Assembly (NCBI RefSeq): GCF_030994125.1
Contig: NZ_CP099918.1
Coordinates: forward strand, 248,001 to 312,000
Direction: 5' to 3'
Origin: Pseudoalteromonas xiamenensis
GTDB lineage: Bacteria; Pseudomonadota; Gammaproteobacteria; Enterobacterales; Alteromonadaceae
DNA length: 64,000 nt
In this document: one piece after another, positions 1 through 7,658 of the stretch
Layout: the number at the start of each line of letters is the position of its first letter
Position numbering within the stretch: position 1 is the stretch's first letter
Notes under the pieces: model-generated
What the model was told of the DNA's origin: nothing
The model's input: only the letters and a program-made list of their open reading frames with translations
Databases searched by the model: none
Program-made: the position numbers and the translations under genes

Positions 1-990
1 TTTATTCCTATCATCAGTATGCACCCTCTTGCAATTGAACTAGGCAACTGGGTTTTAAAAGAAGCGCTAGGGCAGCTCTCGCAGTGGAACTCTCAAGGTT
101 TTATCACCAAAGTAAGTATCAATATCGACAGTATACAGCTCAATGACCCTGATTTTAGTCAACGGGTACTTTCGCGTCTTGCCGATTTCACCAATGTTGA
201 CCCCGCTCAACTCGAACTGGAAATATTAGAAACCAACGCGCTTGAGGAAATTCAAAATGTATCTCAGCTCATTGAAGAGCTTCAAAGTAATGACATTCAT
301 TTTGCGCTAGACGACTTTGGAACCGGGTATTCATCGATGACTTTCCTAAAGAATCTGCCAGCAACTACGATAAAAATTGACCAAAGCTTTGTTCGTCAGA
401 TGCTATTTGACCGCGAACAGATGATTATTGTGGACAGCATCATCAATTTGAGTAAACGTTTTGGCCGTACCGTGCTCGCAGAGGGAGTCGAAACGGAGCT
501 CCATGGTTTGTTTTTAAGCGCGCTTGGTTGTGAACTTGCGCAAGGCTATGGTGTCGCCAAACCAATGCCTGCATCTGAGGTCTTACGGTGGACGCAGAAA
601 TGGCAATGTCCAACGCTATGGACACAAGTAAGGCAACTTAGTCCAAGTGAGGTGGATACATTACTATTGGTAGTAGAACATATTGGTCAGTGCCGAGCAC
701 TTCGCATTGAGCACAACCACCACACGCTTAGAACGTCACCTTTCGAAAAAACAGACTTTATTAATTGGGATTGCTCACTTGCCACTCTAACAGATCCCAA
801 TTTGCATCAAATAAACCAACAAATACCGGCGGAAATTGAAGCACTCAGACTCGCCCTAAATCATGGTCAGTCGTGTGACGATCTTGCTCTCCAGAGCAAT
901 CAAATTATAGCGCACATGCTAAAAATCATTTTTAGAGACCCCAACTTTGAGCTGCCAATCAATTGCAAAATGTTCGAGTTTGACCAATAA
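1..990 (+). CDS. EAL-domain cyclic-di-GMP phosphodiesterase, C-terminal part (gene starts before window)
   Basis: The reading frame is open from base 1 and enters mid-domain, so the gene begins upstream and the catalytic EAL signature itself is outside the window. Visible EAL-domain landmarks in order are EILETNALEE, ALDDFGTGYSS (metal-binding DD), KIDQSFV, LAEGVET and AQGYGVAKPMP, the usual order for this fold. EAL domains hydrolyse cyclic-di-GMP to linear pGpG in the cytoplasm. After the EAL fold about 115 residues follow with several histidines (RIEHNHHTLR) and no family I recognise. Catalytic competence is likely from the intact DDFGTGYSS motif but cannot be confirmed without the N-terminal half, which may also carry sensory or GGDEF domains. 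Confidence 0.9.
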   Translation, partial: FIPIISMHPLAIELGNWVLKEALGQLSQWNSQGFITKVSINIDSIQLNDPDFSQRVLSRLADFTNVDPAQLELEILETNALEEIQNVSQLIEELQSNDIHFALDDFGTGYSSMTFLKNLPATTIKIDQSFVRQMLFDREQMIIVDSIINLSKRFGRTVLAEGVETELHGLFLSALGCELAQGYGVAKPMPASEVLRWTQKWQCPTLWTQVRQLSPSEVDTLLLVVEHIGQCRALRIEHNHHTLRTSPFEKTDFINWDCSLATLTDPNLHQINQQIPAEIEALRLALNHGQSCDDLALQSNQIIAHMLKIIFRDPNFELPINCKMFEFDQ

Positions 991-1048
991 CGCCTTTCCA
1001 ACGTATCGTTTTTGTTTCGTCCAAGTTTAAATGCTATTTTTCATTGCC

Positions 1049-2251
1049 CTAATAAGGTAGGCTTAGTTTTCCCATAGAGAGATTGGCAAGTGTGACCGAA
1101 CTCTGTGCCGTTTGAGTCAACGCTTCGTTAGCTAACACCGCAAACAACACCGCTTCTTTCGCATTAGGATCGATTCCCAAAGAAGCTGTCGTATTCCATT
1201 TAACATTCGGGTTTAGTTTTAACCGAATAGCCCGTGCTAAGACAGGATTCTGAACACCGCCTCCACTTGCAAAAACCTCTGCATCTTCGTACGGTTGGGT
1301 TACCATATTAATGTGGTTTGCAACAGCACAAGCGCTGAATTCGGTCAGTGTCGCGACGACGTCTTCTTTAGCAAGAGATACGGTTGATGACTCCAACATG
1401 GCCTGCTCAAGCCAGTTCAGGTTAAACACTTCCGGACCCGTTGATTTAGGTAATGGTTTCGCTAAAAACGGATGAATAAGTAGTGCGGCCAATAAAAGGG
1501 CGTTTACCTCGCCCTGTTCAGCAATCGCACTATCGCTGTCAAATGGCTGATTATAATGCAACCGAACATACGCATCGACAATCGTATTAGCCGGGCCTAT
1601 GTCTGAACAAATTACCTCTGATAATTCAGCACCCGCAGGCAGTAAGGTAATGTTGGCGATTCCGCCTAAATTTAAAAGAACGCGAGTACGTTTCTTGTCA
1701 CCAAACAAACAGTAATCACCGTAGATAGCCAGAGGAGCACCTTCCCCGCCAGCCGCGACATGCTTTTGTCGAAAATCAGAAAACGTTGGAATTTTTGTCG
1801 TTACTGCAATGTGATCTGCATCGCCAATTTGCAGTGTCCCATGTTTAAAATCATCGTAAGTGTGTTGGTGTTTTGGGCAATGGAAAATAGTCTGGCCGTG
1901 GCTCGCGATTAAATCAACACTACGTGCCTCTATTTGCCATTTTTTAAGACACGTTAAAACCAAGTTACCGTGGTATTCACCAAGCCAAGCGTTTAAGAGT
2001 GTTAAATATTCTAGATCTACCGATTTTTGCGCAAAAACTTCCCTTATCTTTTGCTTTACATCTATCGGGTATTCCACTGTTTCAAAGGCTACGACAGTAC
2101 ATTCGGTGTTCACACCTCGACCACGTACTTCGCATAACGCAATATCCAATCCGTCGAGCGATGTGCCACTCATAAGCCCGATGATTTTACGTGATGAAGC
2201 GATGCTTAGATTAGCAAGAATTTGAAACAGCGTAGGAGATTGCTCAGACAT
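1049..2251 (-). CDS. anmK: anhydro-N-acetylmuramic acid kinase
   Basis: AnmK phosphorylates and opens 1,6-anhydro-N-acetylmuramic acid released during murein turnover, giving MurNAc-6-phosphate for cell wall recycling in the cytoplasm. The N-terminal signature GLMSGTSLDGLDIAL is diagnostic, and the ASHGQTIFH, LLNLGGIANIT and DIGPANTI motifs of the ASKHA kinase fold follow; ASGGGVQNPVL lies near the C-terminus. The start is placed at the ATG at 2251 (MSEQSP) because AAAGGA lies just upstream; the frame extends 20 codons further without a ribosome site. At 400 residues it is slightly longer than the roughly 370 typical of the family, through an N-terminal extension. It is convergent with the preceding EAL gene. 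Confidence 0.95.
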   Translation of the reverse strand: MSEQSPTLFQILANLSIASSRKIIGLMSGTSLDGLDIALCEVRGRGVNTECTVVAFETVEYPIDVKQKIREVFAQKSVDLEYLTLLNAWLGEYHGNLVLTCLKKWQIEARSVDLIASHGQTIFHCPKHQHTYDDFKHGTLQIGDADHIAVTTKIPTFSDFRQKHVAAGGEGAPLAIYGDYCLFGDKKRTRVLLNLGGIANITLLPAGAELSEVICSDIGPANTIVDAYVRLHYNQPFDSDSAIAEQGEVNALLLAALLIHPFLAKPLPKSTGPEVFNLNWLEQAMLESSTVSLAKEDVVATLTEFSACAVANHINMVTQPYEDAEVFASGGGVQNPVLARAIRLKLNPNVKWNTTASLGIDPNAKEAVLFAVLANEALTQTAQSSVTLANLSMGKLSLPY

Positions 2252-2392
2252 GGGGATTTCCTTTGAGAGGCAATGGCAATGCCTCGACAAAGTATCACAT
2301 TCCGACAACATGGTTAAGTAACGAAAGCTCTAATGATCTGCTTTCGCTGGAAGAGTATGAAAAGCAATACAAAGATCGGCTGAGAAGTGTCT

Positions 2393-2479
2393 AGATTATT
2401 GGTGTCGATTCATACCGTCAGGATAAGTCAGCTAAGTACGATTTCCGTTTTTATCGTATTCATAGCTCACGCTTCGACT
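2393..2479 (-). pseudogene. RHS/YD-repeat protein remnant
   Basis: On the minus strand this stretch translates to SVSYEYDKNGNRT, a stop codon, then LTYPDGM, which is the classic YD repeat of RHS proteins (Y-x-Y-D-x-x-G-N-R) interrupted by a nonsense codon. No open frame surrounds it. RHS proteins are large polymorphic toxins or wall-associated proteins that often leave scattered fragments. The sequence shows the motif directly; that it is the relic of a formerly complete rhs gene is an inference. The rest of the 2252-2680 gap shows no supported gene. Confidence 0.5.
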
Positions 2480-2684
2480 TGTTCCCATTGAGTTGCTTGA
2501 GCTTATCAATTGCCCAAAGCCTTCCGTCTCCTCTGATTTTAACCACTGCAAGTTTCAGGACAAAACACTTTGTTCAAATCGTTTGGTCGACACCAATCCA
2601 ATTTGCGACTCTTTCGATTCTTCTTGGTCGTCATTATCAGGCGATTTGTCGCATTTTAGAAACATTCACTCTTTCAATGTGAAT

Positions 2685-2699
2685 TGTTATATTATAACA
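2685..2699. promoter_or_regulatory. Zur box 1
   Basis: The stretch contains a perfect 13-bp palindrome, GTTATATTATAAC (2686-2698), flanked by T and A. This matches the known gammaproteobacterial Zur operator core (GTTATA-x-TATAAC). It lies about 110 bp upstream of the start of the histidine-rich AztD-like lipoprotein, so zinc-responsive repression of that gene is likely. Confidence 0.75.
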
Positions 2700-2701
2700 T
2701 T

Positions 2702-2730
2702 TACATAATGATATAATATAACATTATGTA
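2702..2730. promoter_or_regulatory. Zur box 2 (29-bp near-palindrome)
   Basis: This is a second operator-like palindrome centred at 2716, 24 bp from the centre of box 1. Its core GATATAATATAAC has one mismatched pair relative to the Zur consensus, and the symmetry extends outward as TACATAATG/CATTATGTA. Two operators separated by about two helical turns suggest cooperative binding of two Zur dimers across the promoter of the downstream gene. Confidence 0.7.
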
Positions 2731-2808
2731 AGCCATGGTATTTGAGTAACGATAGTTGACTCAACAATTGTGGCTAAGCGCTCAATAACATCGAAGGATT
2801 TAGTAAAC

Positions 2809-4164
2809 ATGACTTTGTTTTCCAACTTAAAACTTACCACTGTCGCCTTAAGCGGTGTGCTAATTACCGGCTGTTTTGATGGAGGTTCAAAAGGCGTAAT
2901 AAAACATAATATTGAAAGCCCAACTACCAACAATGGGCATGATCACACTGTTGAACCAAAAGGCCGTTTAGTCCTTCTCAATCAGGATAAAAGCGAAGCT
3001 CACGTTTTCGATTTAAATCAACGCAAGATTTTGGAAAGCTTTTCGCTAAGCACTTCAAGCGTTGCGTTGCAAACCTCTGCTGGCGGGCGGTATGCACTAC
3101 TCAGTGACAGACAAAACGATGTCGTTTCGTTTATTGACGGTGGCCTTTGGCAAGAAACTCATGACGACCACCAGCACAGTTATGAGCAGGCACCAACCTT
3201 TAGCAACTTTGAATTACACGGCTCTGCACCAACTCACATAACGTATTCAGATGAAAATACAATTGTATTTAATGATGGAAATGCCGCCACGGGCGCAAAC
3301 GCATCCATTCAAATTATTGATGATACATCTATCACTAATCGCCGTATTAAAGCCACATTAGACTTTGAAATCAACATGCATGGCGTTGCAAAACTTCACC
3401 AAAATACCTTGTTTGCGACGGTACGCCGCGGCGACGACGAGAGCACGTCCAATGCAAAAGTTCTCCCAGATCAAATTGGTGTTTATGAACTGCATGAAGA
3501 CCACTTCCACTTTGACTCTGTATTAGACATAACCTGCCCTGACTTACATGGTGCAGCTCAAAACCATGAAGCCGTTGCGTTTGCGTGTCGAGATGGTGTC
3601 GTCATCACGCATTCTCATAATGGACAATTTGAAAGTGATAAAATTACAAACATCGAAGCAATAGCCGACTTACGTATTGGCACCTTATTTGGGCACCACA
3701 AAAGTAACACCTTCATAGGGACTGCCAGTAATCGCGCAACCGGTGAAGTAAAGATCCTGACTATTACGCCAGATGAAAATGAAATGGCACTGTTAGATTG
3801 GCAACCAGTGGCAAATGCACAGCCCATATCGTATGCCTTTAATGTCGATGGCACACAATTTTTGATTTTAGATAATCAAGGTAACCTTACTGTCGTTGAC
3901 GCCCATCAACACGACGGTCATGTTCACTGGACGTTTAAACAACGAATCGATGTTAGCGTAGCGGATATTTCAACGCTTCCTGAAGGCCAACGCTTTGGAT
4001 TGGTCGTCTCTAAACGAGAAAACACGGCTTACGTTACCGACTCAGCCACGTCCACCATTCTCGCAGTCAATATCGCCACAGGTGAAATTGAAGACACTAT
4101 AACACTTACGTTTACACCAAGTAGCATGACTTGGCTTGGGATCCCTGAAGGCGACCAACACTAA
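2809..4164 (+). CDS. Histidine-rich AztD-like zinc metallochaperone lipoprotein
   Basis: This looks like a relative of AztD, the periplasmic beta-propeller protein that hands zinc to the AztC solute-binding protein. The N-terminus has a lipoprotein signal ending in LITGC. The roughly 430-residue mature part is built of repeated beta-propeller-like blades (for example GRLVLLNQDKSEAHVFDL and NTAYVTDSATSTILAVNIAT). Histidine clusters suited to zinc binding are spread through it: GHDH, HDDHQH, HEDHFHF, HQHDGHVHW and a C-terminal GDQH. The ATG at 2809 is chosen for GAAGGA ten bases upstream and because the lipobox then sits at the right distance; an upstream GTG (2770) is possible. Two Zur boxes precede it. 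No aztABC transporter genes are adjacent, so it is an orphan copy whose partner is unknown. Confidence 0.75.
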   Translation: MTLFSNLKLTTVALSGVLITGCFDGGSKGVIKHNIESPTTNNGHDHTVEPKGRLVLLNQDKSEAHVFDLNQRKILESFSLSTSSVALQTSAGGRYALLSDRQNDVVSFIDGGLWQETHDDHQHSYEQAPTFSNFELHGSAPTHITYSDENTIVFNDGNAATGANASIQIIDDTSITNRRIKATLDFEINMHGVAKLHQNTLFATVRRGDDESTSNAKVLPDQIGVYELHEDHFHFDSVLDITCPDLHGAAQNHEAVAFACRDGVVITHSHNGQFESDKITNIEAIADLRIGTLFGHHKSNTFIGTASNRATGEVKILTITPDENEMALLDWQPVANAQPISYAFNVDGTQFLILDNQGNLTVVDAHQHDGHVHWTFKQRIDVSVADISTLPEGQRFGLVVSKRENTAYVTDSATSTILAVNIATGEIEDTITLTFTPSSMTWLGIPEGDQH

Positions 4165-4213
4165 GCTCTAGTTTCCTTACACTTAGAGGCATTTTCAAGT
4201 TGTAGCTCTACCC

Positions 4214-4238
4214 AAAGGCATCTCGATCAGATGCCTTT
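4214..4238. terminator. Bidirectional rho-independent terminator
   Basis: A perfect 10-bp stem (AAAGGCATCT/AGATGCCTTT) with a 5-nt loop sits between the convergent AztD-like gene and the LodB-like gene; A/T ends on both sides suit termination in both directions. Confidence 0.8.
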
Positions 4239-4259
4239 TATCACAAGCGTAAGCACACG

Positions 4260-5393
4260 CTAAATCTCATTTAACAGGCGACGTTGCCAAAACGCCGAAT
4301 TTGGAAATCGGTGAGCACCGCTATCGTAATGCAGTTGGTGCAGTTTAATGAACTCATTAAAATCCTGAAAGACTAGCGCTTGATATGCGCTCAAGGAGGC
4401 TTTATTTGGGTTATCTACCCAATTCAAAATGGCTTTTGCGGCTCGAATTCCCTGCTTTAAGGACTTAGTTATACCCGCCGATGAAATCGAATCGTAACTT
4501 GATGCCGCATCCCCGACTGCTAGCCAATTGTCACCAATAACCGCTGATAGAATCGAAGAAGGGGCCGTTCGCACAAAAAGAACCCTAGGCGAAGGAATCG
4601 CTTGGTTGAATTGTTCACAGCATTGGGTATAAAACCATTGATTATTACAAAATGCGTGATACCACTTTTCATTGGAATTAAGCCTTCGCTGCTTTAGCTC
4701 GTCCGCATCAGTATTAAAACTCAATATGGCCCGATTGTTCGGAAGCCTAGCTGCATACCACCAGCCGTATTCATCACTCGATACAATCGTGTGGGCTGGA
4801 GCTGATGAGTTACTTTCTAATTCAACGAATGCACACACGGACACTACACGGTCAAACAGATTGTTAGCAACCGACAGACTGCGTGTCACAACTCGATGTT
4901 GACCAGAAGCATCGACAATAAAATCAAATTCATGCTTATCAAGCTCCGGTTCGCAGTTAAGTGAAATAGTCCTATCACTTTGTTTAATTGCAGTGACTTT
5001 GGTGTTTTCCACAACCGTCACACCACGCTTGAAACAGGCCGACAGTAAGTTTTTATCAAACAGTGTTCTGTCTAAATGGAAGCCTTGTCCAATCGGCGTA
5101 ATAAAAAAGTCATTATACCCAACCGATTCGTCACCCCACTGCGATAGACTACCCGGACAACGTAAATGAAATTCTTCCGATAAGAGGGACTCAAGATCTA
5201 ACTCTCGTAAGTAAGAACTTGCGGCAGGCGGTACTGTTTCACCAATTTTAGGTGTGCCACTGTCTGGCGCTGTTATGAGAGTAATTTCGGCCTTTTCGCT
5301 GCTTGATGCAAATTGCTTTTGCAACGCAAGTGCCGTCGCACATCCCGCAGGACCGCCCCCCACAATACCGATACTCAGGTGTGATCTCGTCAT
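4260..5393 (-). CDS. LodB-like FAD-dependent oxidoreductase (CTQ maturation)
   Basis: This flavoprotein belongs to the tryptophan-halogenase-like/LodB group. The FAD-binding Rossmann motif SIGIVGGGPAGCATALAL is at the N-terminus, VDASGQHRVV lies mid-protein, and LAVGDAASSYDSISSAGITKSL is the second FAD motif. In Marinomonas, LodB is needed for the post-translational hydroxylation that builds the cysteine tryptophylquinone of LodA. Here it lies 105 bp downstream of a LodA-like gene in the same operon, so the same job is inferred. The ATG at 5393 is preferred over that at 5423 because AAGGAG precedes it at good spacing. It is 377 residues with no signal peptide, so maturation should occur in the cytoplasm. 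Confidence 0.85.
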   Translation of the reverse strand: MTRSHLSIGIVGGGPAGCATALALQKQFASSSEKAEITLITAPDSGTPKIGETVPPAASSYLRELDLESLLSEEFHLRCPGSLSQWGDESVGYNDFFITPIGQGFHLDRTLFDKNLLSACFKRGVTVVENTKVTAIKQSDRTISLNCEPELDKHEFDFIVDASGQHRVVTRSLSVANNLFDRVVSVCAFVELESNSSAPAHTIVSSDEYGWWYAARLPNNRAILSFNTDADELKQRRLNSNEKWYHAFCNNQWFYTQCCEQFNQAIPSPRVLFVRTAPSSILSAVIGDNWLAVGDAASSYDSISSAGITKSLKQGIRAAKAILNWVDNPNKASLSAYQALVFQDFNEFIKLHQLHYDSGAHRFPNSAFWQRRLLNEI

Positions 5394-5498
5394 CGACTGC
5401 TCCTTGACGTACTCATTACCCACGACGTCACTGACCGAGGTTCATCTACTAAGCATGAATCACGGCCAGTGTAGCGGGTATTCTCTTCTGATAGCTAA

Positions 5499-7658
5499 TT
5501 AACTTTTAGGTCCACAATCCGTAGGGGCTTTGTAACCTGGCTCAGACGGCTGTGGCCATACTTCTACACCGTCCCCTCGACTATCAAAAAGACTTGCCAC
5601 TTCAAGGAAGTAGTCAGGCCCGAAATTAGAACCTGGTTTATCACCTTCAATTTGCAAACCTTGGATCACAAAGCCTACTTTGTGCCAATTTTCGACGAAA
5701 TCGAAGTAGCATTGATAGCGCCCTTGCTGCTGGGGATAGAAAGTCTGCGTGCCGTGCCCTTCGTCACCTCGAACACTGTAAAGCGAGATACCTTTGCCTT
5801 GACCAGACGCTGCGTCATAGGTAAACAAGCTCTTTGGATACACTGACACTGGACGCTGTGCTGGCCATGACCAATACAACGTGTTGTCCTGAATTGGCGC
5901 TAAAGGAGCCTCTCCTTGCTGATTGTTTGGGTTCGGCATAGTAGGATTCGGATCAGGCACGTGCGTTGCACAACTGTTGTAATCAGTGTGCCAAGGCTGT
6001 GCCATAAATTTACTCAAATCACCGGGTTCGACGGCATCTGCTCTAAGCGGCACGTAACCTACGCCTAGGAATGGCTTTGAACTGTTTGCGTTTGCGTAAT
6101 TCAAGGATTCCATGTTGATCCGAAATGGCCCAATCTCACCTTGCCACTTCGTCACATAAAGATTGGTATCGCGCACGATAAAGGTTAAATCAATACCCGG
6201 GGAATAACGCCCGCCTAAACAGTTTTCAAGCACCACTTTATCAAGTCGCTCTCCATCCCCCATAGGGCGAGCTTCAGCGTGGAATTTATCACCATACCAC
6301 TGCATTAATAGAAAATACTGCGTTTCGGTTACGGCCAAAAAACTCTTCATCGCATCGCCAAGTGCCAAGGGCATTTTAAGACGGGTTCCATCTTCATTAT
6401 CAGGTGCATTTGAAGTCCCTGGAGGTGAAGGTTTACGCAACAAGCTGGTGAATGAAGGGATCTTCTCACTCGGCGTATCTGAAGGTTGGATTTCCTTCAT
6501 CCGTTTATGTCCTTGAATGCCTTTTTCTGGTATCGCGGCGTTCCACTGTTGCAAAAATGCAGCGTGAAACACGGGCATTACATCACCATCAAACGATGCT
6601 TCATAATCTTGATTAAATCCATTGCTGAACATAGTCGGTTCAAGATTTAAATGTTGTACCCACGTGTCATAGACATCGTCCCACGTCGAAACGACATTGC
6701 GCGTTTGCGGTGCGTAACTCGGGTCAGTGCACACAACCCAACCGTGTACCGCCTGTTCAACAGACCCATCTTCAAAGTAAACAGTCGCCGTCACCGGTCC
6801 ATCAGAGGTATCATCAAACCAATAGTCGTTATCTATTGCATCGTTCAATTCAGGGTACTGGCCATTTCGCATAATACCGCTCGCTTTACCAAAACCACCC
6901 GCGACGATAAGTCTGCCCGTGTTCGACTCTATGCACATCTCGCCAAGGGAGGAAATTTCGCCAAGCGGGTTATACATTTTATAGTTTGCATCATTAAAAT
7001 GTTGATCAGGAAAGCTTTTTGGGTATTTCCACGCACTACTTTCTTGCTGAATTAGATTGTCACTGTTCACAAAGCTCGCCGGGGTCGCTTGGTCAAAGTG
7101 CAAAATAGTTGTTGCTTGCGTCTTAACGGAAAGAGCTCTAGGTCCTGGATCCACCACCAGGGTTTTTAAACGGTTTTCATCTTGCAACTCAGCGCCAAAT
7201 TCTGGGTTGCGTATAGGCGGCGTTTTACCCCCTTCATACGCTACAATCCCCTCTTCAGCCCCACCTGATGTGCCATTGTCGGACGTAATTTTGTAGTTAT
7301 TGTTCTTCTTGTTCGCAACATGTACTTGCCAAACAATGTCTTTAATGACTTTACCACCAATAGAATCGCCGATTTTGACTTCACGTCCTACGTCATTTGA
7401 CGGATAAGTCGTTTGTTCAACATCATAGGCAAATAGACGAAAACGAGCGGCTTGACGTTTTACGTTGCCACTTTTATCGCGAAAATCGTTCTCATCAATC
7501 GGGGTATTCTCTGAGCCGGCTTTAATCGGTAAGCCACCGAATAAACCAGTTGTTTTATCAATCAGTTCGCCAGCAGCCGTTTCAGGTGCTAAATAGTATT
7601 CTTCACTGTTACCAACACGCGCGAAGTTGATGCTTGGGTGGACTCTGAAATAACTCAT
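5499..7658 (-). CDS. LodA-like cysteine tryptophylquinone (CTQ) amino acid/amine oxidase
   Basis: This 719-residue protein is a member of the LodA/GoxA family, whose described members oxidise lysine or glycine using a CTQ cofactor made from a Cys and a Trp of the same chain. Family landmarks are MSYFRVHPSINFARVGNS at the N-terminus, LVVDPGPR (167-174), GEMCIESNTGRLIVAGGFG (239-257), LENCLGGRYSPGID with candidate cofactor Cys480, and AQPWHTDYNSC with candidate cofactor Trp556. No Sec signal peptide is visible. Its start codon overlaps the stop of the upstream heme-protein gene by one base (TAATG), indicating translational coupling, and the LodB-like maturase follows. The substrate cannot be read from sequence. 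The pairing with a heme protein suggests it may act as a dehydrogenase rather than a peroxide-forming oxidase. Confidence 0.85.
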   Translation of the reverse strand: MSYFRVHPSINFARVGNSEEYYLAPETAAGELIDKTTGLFGGLPIKAGSENTPIDENDFRDKSGNVKRQAARFRLFAYDVEQTTYPSNDVGREVKIGDSIGGKVIKDIVWQVHVANKKNNNYKITSDNGTSGGAEEGIVAYEGGKTPPIRNPEFGAELQDENRLKTLVVDPGPRALSVKTQATTILHFDQATPASFVNSDNLIQQESSAWKYPKSFPDQHFNDANYKMYNPLGEISSLGEMCIESNTGRLIVAGGFGKASGIMRNGQYPELNDAIDNDYWFDDTSDGPVTATVYFEDGSVEQAVHGWVVCTDPSYAPQTRNVVSTWDDVYDTWVQHLNLEPTMFSNGFNQDYEASFDGDVMPVFHAAFLQQWNAAIPEKGIQGHKRMKEIQPSDTPSEKIPSFTSLLRKPSPPGTSNAPDNEDGTRLKMPLALGDAMKSFLAVTETQYFLLMQWYGDKFHAEARPMGDGERLDKVVLENCLGGRYSPGIDLTFIVRDTNLYVTKWQGEIGPFRINMESLNYANANSSKPFLGVGYVPLRADAVEPGDLSKFMAQPWHTDYNSCATHVPDPNPTMPNPNNQQGEAPLAPIQDNTLYWSWPAQRPVSVYPKSLFTYDAASGQGKGISLYSVRGDEGHGTQTFYPQQQGRYQCYFDFVENWHKVGFVIQGLQIEGDKPGSNFGPDYFLEVASLFDSRGDGVEVWPQPSEPGYKAPTDCGPKS

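Noticed and set aside
443..625. Minus-strand short frame inside the EAL gene
   Set aside because: Antisense shadow of the clear EAL domain on the plus strand; no ribosome site or protein features.
2479..2708. Two overlapping plus-strand short frames upstream of the AztD-like gene
   Set aside because: They read through the operator area, lack ribosome sites and show no protein character.
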